This document shows, piece after piece, positions 58,272-64,000 of a DNA stretch of 64,000 nt. The DNA lies in the NCBI RefSeq assembly GCF_006440675.2, contig NZ_CP083951.1:310001-374000 (forward strand), given 5' to 3'. The notes below the pieces were generated by a model that worked only from the letters and a program-made list of their open reading frames with translations, did no database searches and was not told where the DNA came from. Source of the DNA: Mesorhizobium sp. B2-8-5 (GTDB lineage: Bacteria; Pseudomonadota; Alphaproteobacteria; Rhizobiales; Rhizobiaceae). How positions within the stretch are numbered: the stretch's first letter is position 1; every line of letters begins with the position of its first letter. Position numbers and translations under genes: made by a program.

Positions 58272-58352
58272 TGCCCTTCGCTCCCCAGGGTCCTTGGATT
58301 CAAAATCTTTAAATTTTTTAAAACGGCCTTATGCCACCGGATTCGGCGTAAA

Positions 58353-59294
58353 TCAAAGTTTTTTCGCCAGCGCCTCGGCTTCGGTGTCGAGCGAGGCGGA
58401 GTTGCGGACGCGAAGCCGGTGCTCGCGGTGGATGATGTAGAGGCCGCTGGCAACGATGATGGCAGCACCCAGCAACGTCCAGCGATCGGGGAACTGGTGG
58501 AAGATCAGCCAGCCGGAAATGATCATCCACACCATCTGCGAATAGGGATAGGGCGCGAGCTGCGTCGTGGTCGCCAGACGATAGGCCCGGACCAGCAAAT
58601 AGTGGCCGCCGGCGCCGAAGACGCCCAGCATCAGGACGATGAGCCATTGAAAGCCGCCGTGCGGCAGCGCAGGCGAGAAGGCAAGCATCGGAGCCAGCAG
58701 CACCGACGGCGCCAGCGCCGAGAACAGGATCAGGCTTTCCGACGTTTCCGTCGCCGACATGCGCCGCGTCATGATGACGTAGAAACTGTTCGACAGCATC
58801 GAGCAGAGCGCGAATAGATGGCCGATGCCGAACACGCCCACGCCGGGCCGGGTGATGATCAGAACACCGACAAAGCCGGTGAGGATCGCCAGCCAGCGCC
58901 GCCAGCCCGCCCATTCGCCGAGCAGCGGCCCGGCAAGCGCGGTGATGACCATCGGGCCGAAGAAATAGATCGACGTGGTCTCCGCCAGCTGCAGCGTCTT
59001 GAGCGCCAGGATGTTGAACATGGTCGAGCCGAAAAGCATGCATCCGCGCAAGATATGCGCCGGCAGGTTGTTGGCGCGAAAACGTGCCGGCTCGCGCCAG
59101 CCGCGCAGGAAAAGGCCGACCAACAGCACATGCACGGTGAAACGGGTCCAGGCGACGATCAGCGCCGAGACGCCGGCCAGCACCAGGTATTTGCTGGAGG
59201 TGTCGAGAAAGGTGAAGCAGACATAGACGCAAAGCATCAAAAGCATCGCCGCGGGCGGCGTTGCGCTGTCGTCTTGGGTTCGGGAAACAGACAA
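58353..59294 (-). CDS. EamA-type drug/metabolite exporter
   Basis: A roughly 313-residue ten-helix transporter of the DMT superfamily with two EamA halves ('MLLMLCVYVCFTFLDTSSKY' and 'FSMLSNS'-like second half; 'GPLLGEWAGWRRWLAILTGF' ends the first, 'FHQFPDRWTLLGAAIIVASG' the second). Start uncertain: TTG 59294 gives a short leader; TTG 59363 and ATG 59246 are alternatives, none with a good ribosome binding site. Substrate unknown. Confidence 0.88.
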   Translation of the reverse strand: MSVSRTQDDSATPPAAMLLMLCVYVCFTFLDTSSKYLVLAGVSALIVAWTRFTVHVLLVGLFLRGWREPARFRANNLPAHILRGCMLFGSTMFNILALKTLQLAETTSIYFFGPMVITALAGPLLGEWAGWRRWLAILTGFVGVLIITRPGVGVFGIGHLFALCSMLSNSFYVIMTRRMSATETSESLILFSALAPSVLLAPMLAFSPALPHGGFQWLIVLMLGVFGAGGHYLLVRAYRLATTTQLAPYPYSQMVWMIISGWLIFHQFPDRWTLLGAAIIVASGLYIIHREHRLRVRNSASLDTEAEALAKKL

Positions 59295-59415
59295 ATTCAG
59301 GCCGAAAGGAAAACAAAGGCGGAAGCCCACCTTTGCGGCAATCAAAGCCTGCCGGCAAGGCAATTGTCCGACGTGGCCGGACCAAAAGCGGCCACTGCAA
59401 CAACGCCTCCGGCGT

Positions 59416-59823
59416 TCAGCCGTGCATGCGGGCGCCCTTGGTTATCTTGTCGACTAGCTTTTTGTCGCCGCGCAAGGCGATGCCGACGATCCTGGCATCG
59501 TCCGGCGCGAATTCGGCGAAGACGGCGCGATTGGCGACATCATGGCCGGTCGAAAACATCTCCTCGACATAGGCGGACGTCGTCACGCCGCGCTCCAATG
59601 CCCGGCTATGGATCGTGCCCAGCGTCGCCGCATCGGCCGAGAGGACGATGACCGGCTGGATCGACATCGGGTTGTAGAGGTTGCCGGCGCGGTCACGGTA
59701 GGCCTCGCCGATGATTTCGGGGAACTGCGCGACGATGCCGCTGGTCAGGAACGCGGTGACGTTGAGCTTCTGCCACACCGGCAGGTCCTCTCTCAGGACA
59801 ATTGCAATTTTCGTATCGAACAC
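59416..59823 (-). CDS. DUF2000 family protein
   Basis: A 135-residue protein. 'KIAIVLREDLPVWQKLNVTA' and 'PVIVLSADAATLGTIHSRAL' are DUF2000 markers; the fold is related to peptidyl-tRNA hydrolase 2. GTG 59823 is chosen by homology; TTG 59826 is one codon earlier and better spaced from GGAG. It is divergent from the AraC gene with 44 bases between, a pairing I recall from other rhizobia. Function unknown. Confidence 0.85.
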   Translation of the reverse strand: MFDTKIAIVLREDLPVWQKLNVTAFLTSGIVAQFPEIIGEAYRDRAGNLYNPMSIQPVIVLSADAATLGTIHSRALERGVTTSAYVEEMFSTGHDVANRAVFAEFAPDDARIVGIALRGDKKLVDKITKGARMHG

Positions 59824-59867
59824 CAAGATTGAGACTCCGAGACGGCCCGTGACGGGCGGGAAAGGCG

Positions 59868-60725
59868 ATGGCGCAGGCTCTAGGCGAAGAAGCGAAAGCA
59901 GGTCTTGAACGTTCGTGCGCGGATGCGGCCAACGGCGATCGCATCGTTTCGGCGCCGGGCGGCTCGGGCCTCGAACGCATCGAGGCGCGCTTCCACGGCA
60001 ATGCCTTCGAGCTGCACCGGCACGACACCTATGCCATTGGCGTGACGTTACACGGCGTGCAGCGCTTCCATTATCGCGGCGCGCTGCAACACAGCCTGCC
60101 GGGCCAGGCGATCGTGCTGCACCCGGACGAATTGCACGATGGCGGCGCCGGAACGGAAGACGGCCTGCGCTACAGGATCCTGTATCTGGAGCCGTCCCTG
60201 CTGCTCGACTGCCTCGGTGGCGAGCCGCTGCCTTTCGTCCGTGACGCCGTGGTCGACGATCCGGCGCTGCGCGACACGCTGTTGTCGGCGCTGGCGCCGC
60301 TGGACGAAGCACTCGGCGACCTGTTCGTGGCGGATTTCGTTGCGCAGCTGGCGCAACAGCTGAAACGCCACGCCGGACAGCCGGCAAAGTCGACAGGCAA
60401 GACCGCATTCCGTGCCGCCGCGCTTGCCCGCGACTATCTGGAGGAAAATGCCGAGCGGCCGGTGCGCTCCGATGAGCTGGAAGCCGTCACCGGCCTCGAC
60501 CGTTACGCGCTGTCGCGCCATTTTCGCGCCACCTATTCGACCAGCCCGCATCGCTTCCTGCTGATGCGGAGACTGCAAAGGGCGCGACGGATGATCGCCG
60601 AAGGAGAGGCGCTGGCGGAGATCGCCGCTGCCGCCGGCTTCAGCGACCAGAGCCATTTCAACCGGCATTTCAAGAAGGCGTTTGGATTGACGCCAGGGCG
60701 CTGGGCGGCGCTGGTAAGCGCGTAA
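59868..60725 (+). CDS. AraC family transcriptional regulator
   Basis: A 285-residue regulator. The N-terminal cupin-like arm has 'ELHRHDTYAIGVTLHGVQRF' and 'LHPDELHDGGAG'. The C-terminus has two helix-turn-helices ('RSDELEAVTGLDRYALSRHF' and 'LAEIAAAAGFSDQSHFNRHF') and ends 'FGLTPGRW'. It probably controls the divergent DUF2000 gene and the EamA exporter. Its TAA stop lies at the edge of a hairpin repeat. Confidence 0.93.
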   Translation: MAQALGEEAKAGLERSCADAANGDRIVSAPGGSGLERIEARFHGNAFELHRHDTYAIGVTLHGVQRFHYRGALQHSLPGQAIVLHPDELHDGGAGTEDGLRYRILYLEPSLLLDCLGGEPLPFVRDAVVDDPALRDTLLSALAPLDEALGDLFVADFVAQLAQQLKRHAGQPAKSTGKTAFRAAALARDYLEENAERPVRSDELEAVTGLDRYALSRHFRATYSTSPHRFLLMRRLQRARRMIAEGEALAEIAAAAGFSDQSHFNRHFKKAFGLTPGRWAALVSA

Positions 60726-60945
60726 GCGCGATGCGCAGCATCGTCGCTCAACGGCGAGACGTCCGGTGATGGCGCTCAGGCGCGATGCGCAGCATCGTCG
60801 CCTTTCCGCTAAGCCGCCGATGCTTGGGTGGTGGGTGGAGCGACGATGCTGCGCATCGCGCTTAGGTCGCTCGAGACGACGCTTGCGCGTCGCTCGTTAA
60901 TGGGACCGTCTCGCGGTTAAGCGACGACGCTGCGCGTCGCGCTTA
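60725..60945. repeat. Cluster of five short hairpin repeats in both orientations
   Basis: Direct copies at 60725-60748 and 60779-60801 and inverted copies at 60839-60864 and 60920-60945 share AGCGCGATGCGCAGCATCG plus TCGCT; a shorter copy lies at 60876-60894. Each contains a perfect small hairpin: CGATGC/GCATCG in three, CGACGC/GCGTCG in two, so both arms changed together. The cluster fills the gap between convergent AraC and MarR genes, and both stop codons are TAA followed by the repeat. Confidence 0.88.
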
Positions 60946-61416
60946 CGCTTCGTCCAACTCCGCGTCGTCGTCCATAAGCACCAGGTCTTCGTTCGACAGG
61001 TTCGCCTCGATACGGGCGAGCAGCTTGAACAGCGCTTTCTGGTCCTTCTTGTCGAGGCCCTTCAGCGCCTGCTTCTCGGTCTTCTTGACCGACTTCTCGA
61101 TGGCGCGGATGGTTTCGCGGCCGGACTCGGTGAGGAAGATATGGGCCTGCCGGGCATCGGCGTTGGAGGCGCGCTTTTCGAGGAAACCCTGGGCCTGCAG
61201 CCGGTTGATGGTCTTGGTGATAGTCGGCGGGCGCACGCCTAGCCGGCCGGCGAGATTGCCTGGGGTCTGGCCGTCCTCGCGGTCGAGCGCCAGCATGATC
61301 TGGTCCTGGCCGGCGTAGAAGCCGTGCGCCAGAAGCCGCGCGGCGAGCGCCGTGCGCGCCAGCCTTGCCGCCGAATGCAGCCGGCTCATTGTCGCTGTCT
61401 TGTCCGCCTTGGCCAT
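60943..61416 (-). CDS. MarR family transcriptional regulator
   Basis: A 157-residue winged-helix regulator. 'QDQIMLALDREDGQTPGNLA' and 'GRLGVRPPTITKTINRLQAQ' form the recognition region, followed by the wing 'RASNADARQAHIFLTESG'. The C-terminus is Asp/Glu-rich. ATG 61416 has GAGGGA 6 bases upstream; the frame runs open a further 133 codons without MarR resemblance. Divergent from the COG0523 GTPase gene across 386 bases. Confidence 0.92.
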   Translation of the reverse strand: MAKADKTATMSRLHSAARLARTALAARLLAHGFYAGQDQIMLALDREDGQTPGNLAGRLGVRPPTITKTINRLQAQGFLEKRASNADARQAHIFLTESGRETIRAIEKSVKKTEKQALKGLDKKDQKALFKLLARIEANLSNEDLVLMDDDAELDEA

Positions 61417-61802
61417 GGTCGTTCCCTCTTCGGCCGAACCGGCGCGGGCAAGCATAGAGGCTGTCCGACGGCTGGCAAATGACGATCTAAAGAGTCCGGC
61501 TTGCAGAACGCTTTGCCGGCAAGCATTGCGGTGCCCGCGCAGGTGATGCCAGATGTTTATTTCAGTTAGATGACAAACGACTTTTGCGCCGGAGAGATTC
61601 ACAGCGGACGCTGGTGAAGGCCATTGGGCGCCCGCGCGGCTCCTGAGTTTGGCCCGCCTCGGCCGCCGCTGATCCGCGCTTGGCGCCATCCCGCCTAGAG
61701 GCCGGCCTGGTCCATCGGTTTGGCGCGTGCAAAAGCGCGGCACCCATCCTATATGAGGCCGACAATTCAAGATTTTCGAGGCCAAGATTTTCGAGGCAAA
61801 CC
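61417..61802. other. 386-bp divergent gap upstream of MarR and GTPase genes
   Basis: It holds the MarR promoter on the left, an AT-rich patch near 61555-61575, and on the right a perfect 15-base tandem duplication (61768-61797) ending 5 bases before the GTPase start. I find no gene and no sequence I would call a Zur box. Confidence 0.5.
61768..61797 (+). promoter_or_regulatory. 15-bp tandem duplication carrying the ribosome binding site
   Basis: CAAGATTTTCGAGGC occurs twice without a gap (61768-61782 and 61783-61797). The second copy supplies GAGG just before ATG 61803, and the first copy offers the same 15 bases upstream. This looks like a recent duplication that changes spacing or strength of the initiation region. 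Confidence 0.8.
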
Positions 61803-62861
61803 ATGAGCGATACACAGACGCAAATCCCCGTAACCGTTCTCACCGGCTATCTCGGCGCGGGCAAGACGACGCTGCTCAACCGCATCCTGTCGGAGAATCA
61901 CGGCAAGCGCTACGCCGTCATCGTCAACGAGTTCGGCGAGATCGGCATCGACAACGACCTGATCGTCGAATCCGACGAGGAAATCTACGAGATGAACAAT
62001 GGCTGCGTGTGCTGTACGGTGCGCGGCGACCTGATCCGCGTCGTCGAAGGCCTGATGAAACGGCCTGGCCGCTTCGACGCGATCGTCGTCGAGACCACCG
62101 GCCTCGCCGATCCGGTGCCGGTGGCGCAGACCTTCTTCATGGACGACGACGTGCGCACCAAGACCAAGCTCGACGCGGTTGTGGCGCTGGTCGACGCCAA
62201 GCACCTGCCGCTGCGCTTGAAGGATTCCAAGGAGGCCGAGGACCAGATCGCCTTCGCCGACGTGGTGGTGCTGAACAAGACCGACCTCGTCACGCCCGAA
62301 GAGCTGGAAAAGGTCGAAGCGACGATCCGCGCCATCAACCCGGCGGCCAGGATCCATCGCACCCAGCGCTCCGGCGTGGCGCTTAGCGAAGTGCTCGACC
62401 GCGGCGCCTTCGACCTGTCGCGCGCGCTGGAGAACGATCCGCACTTCCTCGACGCGGACGACCACGATCACGACCATGAATGCGGGCCGGACTGCGACCA
62501 CGACCATCATCATCATGACGGCCACGATCATCACCATCACCACCATGCCTCCGACATCCACGACGTGACGGTGAAGTCGGTGTCGCTGCGCGGCGGCGAG
62601 ATGGACCCGAAGAAATTCTTCCCCTGGATCGAGAAAGTGACCCAGATGGAAGGGCCTAACATCCTGCGGCTGAAGGGCATCATCGCGCTGAAGGGCGACG
62701 AGGACCGCTATGTGCTGCAAGGCGTGCACATGATCCTCGAGGGCGATCACCAGCGCGCATGGAAGGACGGCGAGAAACACGAAAGCCGGCTGGTCTTCAT
62801 CGGCCGCGATCTCGACGCCGAGCGGTTGCGCAAGAGTTTTGAAGCCTGCCAAGCGGCTTGA
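61803..62861 (+). CDS. COG0523 (CobW/ZNG1-like) metal-chaperone GTPase
   Basis: A 352-residue G3E GTPase thought to deliver zinc or cobalt to client enzymes. P-loop 'GYLGAGKTT' (residues 15-23), the metal motif 'GCVCCT' (Cys 68, 70, 71), '[10 protein letters not shown]' and 'VLNKTDLV' are all present. Residues about 217-258 are extremely His/Asp-rich, a likely metal store. The C-terminal domain has '[20 protein letters not shown]' and '[10 protein letters not shown]'. The ribosome binding site is within a tandem duplication. It is followed by a WD40 gene on the same strand. Confidence 0.92.
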   Translation: MSDTQTQIPVTVLTGYLGAGKTTLLNRILSENHGKRYAVIVNEFGEIGIDNDLIVESDEEIYEMNNGCVCCTVRGDLIRVVEGLMKRPGRFDAIVVETTGLADPVPVAQTFFMDDDVRTKTKLDAVVALVDAKHLPLRLKDSKEAEDQIAFADVVVLNKTDLVTPEELEKVEATIRAINPAARIHRTQRSGVALSEVLDRGAFDLSRALENDPHFLDADDHDHDHECGPDCDHDHHHHDGHDHHHHHHASDIHDVTVKSVSLRGGEMDPKKFFPWIEKVTQMEGPNILRLKGIIALKGDEDRYVLQGVHMILEGDHQRAWKDGEKHESRLVFIGRDLDAERLRKSFEACQAA

Positions 62862-62897
62862 TTTCCTGACTTTCAGGCGCTAGCGCTGCCCCTTCGT

Positions 62898-63042
62898 CCT
62901 TCTCTCCTTGTGGGAGAAGGTGGCCTCGCGAAGCGAGGTCGGATGAGGGTGCTCCAGCTTGGCAGCGACGGCGATCCGTCACCCACTCCTCATCCGTCTT
63001 GGCGCTACGCGCCAATCCACCTTCTCCCACAAGGGGAGAAGG
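62898..63042. repeat. Large palindromic element with about 50-bp arms
   Basis: The left arm (62898-62948) begins CCTTCTCTCCTTGTGGGAG and ends GGATGAGG; the right arm (62988-63042) is its near-complement, ending GGGGAGAAGG. Each arm also folds on itself (CCTTCTC with GAGAAGG). It lies between the GTPase and WD40 genes. This type is dispersed widely in rhizobial genomes (recollection). Confidence 0.8.
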
Positions 63043-63089
63043 TGGAGCCACACCCAGCCGCGCTGGCTATTCTCGAACGGACCGCTTGC

Positions 63090-64000
63090 ATGCCCACAGT
63101 CGCCCCGCTTGATCTCGAAGGCCATTGCGTTGCGGCCGTGTTCCTCAACGACGTGCCGCATTTCGCTTTGGCCGACGGCGCGATCCATCGGTTGGACAAT
63201 GGACAAAAGACGGTGCAGGCCAATGACGGCCTGCTTGCCACCTTCCACGACGCGGCCAACGACCGGCTGATCACCGGCGGCGAGGACGGCAAGGTGTTTG
63301 CCGTGAAGGCCGGTGGCGAGGTGGACGAACTGGCCAGCGCCGGCAAAAAGTGGATCACCAGCGTCGCCTCGGGGCCGCAGGGCGCTATCGCCTATGCCTC
63401 GGGCAAGACCGCCTTCGTGCGTTTCGCCGACGGCAAGATCAAGGAATTTAACCATCCGCGCTCGGTAGAGGGGCTCGCCTTCTCGCCCAAGGGCATGCGT
63501 TTCGGCGTCGCCCGCTACAATGGCGCGACGCTGCATTTCCCGGCCGCCGAGGGCAAGCCGGTGGAGCTCGAATGGGCGGGCGCCCATACCGGCATCATCT
63601 TTTCGCCGGACGGCGCCTTCCTCGTCACCACCATGCAGGAAAACGCGCTGCATGGCTGGAAGCTTGCCGACGGCAAGCACATGCGCATGAGCGGCTATCC
63701 GGGCAAGGTGAAAAGCCTGTCCTGGAGCGTGAAGGGCAAATGGCTGGCGAGCTCGGGCGCGCCGGCGGCGATCGTCTGGCCCTTCGCCAGCAAAGACGGG
63801 CCGATGGGCAAGGCGCCGCTGGAGCTCGGCACGCGCGGCAACACCATGGTGACATGCGTTGCCTGCCATCCGAGCCAGGATGTCGTGGCGATCGGCTACG
63901 AAGACGGCATGGTGATCGCGGCGCGCTTCGCCGACGCCAAGGAAGTGCTGCTGCGCCGCCCCGGCAAGGGCGCCATCACCTCCATGATGTGGGACAAGGA
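63090..64000 (+). CDS. WD40 repeat protein, C-terminus cut by window end
   Basis: 303 codons of a beta-propeller protein. WD-like blades recur ('LITGGEDGKVFAVKAGGEVD', 'GLAFSPKGMRFGVARYNGAT', 'GIIFSPDGAFLVTTMQENAL', 'CVACHPSQDVVAIGYEDGMV'), five or more in view. There is no signal peptide, so it is cytoplasmic. ATG 63090 fits the family N-terminus. It follows the COG0523 GTPase gene, and I recall the two together in other alphaproteobacteria, suggesting a scaffold role in metal delivery. Confidence 0.85.
   Translation, partial: MPTVAPLDLEGHCVAAVFLNDVPHFALADGAIHRLDNGQKTVQANDGLLATFHDAANDRLITGGEDGKVFAVKAGGEVDELASAGKKWITSVASGPQGAIAYASGKTAFVRFADGKIKEFNHPRSVEGLAFSPKGMRFGVARYNGATLHFPAAEGKPVELEWAGAHTGIIFSPDGAFLVTTMQENALHGWKLADGKHMRMSGYPGKVKSLSWSVKGKWLASSGAPAAIVWPFASKDGPMGKAPLELGTRGNTMVTCVACHPSQDVVAIGYEDGMVIAARFADAKEVLLRRPGKGAITSMMWDK

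Noticed and set aside
61417..61802. Zur box upstream of the COG0523 GTPase
   Set aside because: No convincing inverted repeat of that type was seen.

Overview
The window is high-GC chromosomal DNA from an alphaproteobacterium of the Rhizobiales, most likely Mesorhizobium or a close relative. The evidence is the FYDLN-type acidic protein / aroA / cmk / rpsA order, a class II EPSP synthase very like rhizobial and Agrobacterium enzymes, a three-gene proton-translocating transhydrogenase followed by an aa3 oxidase subunit IV gene, and several families of rhizobial intergenic palindromes. I see no insertion sequence, prophage, integrase or CRISPR array. This is a backbone region with dense catabolic and transport accessory genes.

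Layout. 1-3018: 3' part of a sugar-type solute-binding protein gene, a divergent IclR regulator and a COG3618 amidohydrolase. 3042-3718: a PIN toxin/Phd-type antitoxin pair. 3902-11505: an eight-gene leftward operon (MaoC hydratase, CoA-transferase, a binding protein with no signal peptide, an exported binding protein, two separate ABC ATPases, two RbsC-type permeases), divergent from a beta-propeller lactonase (11710-12816). 12940-18249: small lipoprotein, tRNA-Ala(GGC), FYDLN protein, then aroA-cmk-rpsA with a structured rpsA leader. 18328-27046: a divergent cluster of SDR, ThDP decarboxylase, TetR and guanidine-modifying-superfamily hydrolase genes facing a polar amino acid ABC importer and an Ldh2-type dehydrogenase; I read it as a guanidino-compound (arginine-like) uptake and breakdown unit. 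27428-33245: NDUFA9-like protein, cytochrome P450, FMN reductase, gyrB. 33449-39371: wHTH/TPR regulator, DUF1127 protein, pntAA-pntAB-pntB with a CoxIV-like and a DUF3096 small protein. 39466-43034: FeeM-like N-acyl amino acid synthase and a GGDEF-EAL protein separated by a tandem repeat array. 43184-48998: fused indolepyruvate oxidoreductase, CGNR regulator with lipoprotein, and a lone LivH permease. 49173-54879: TRAP transporter genes, zinc alcohol dehydrogenase, gamma-glutamyl hydrolase. 54919-64000: outer-membrane barrel, Inh-type inhibitor, 2-hydroxyacid dehydrogenase with a LacI regulator whose only in-frame start is CTG, EamA exporter, DUF2000/AraC pair, MarR, a COG0523 metal GTPase and a WD40 protein cut by the window end.

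Repeat elements are a second theme. At least four palindromic families lie between genes. In three places the repeat runs into the 3' end of a gene and supplies its stop codon or last residues. Other notable points are the two-gene ATPase of a ribose-type transporter, Gly at EPSP synthase position 100, and a 49-codon gene at 39222-39371. All assignments come from reading motifs and family resemblance; no database search was possible.
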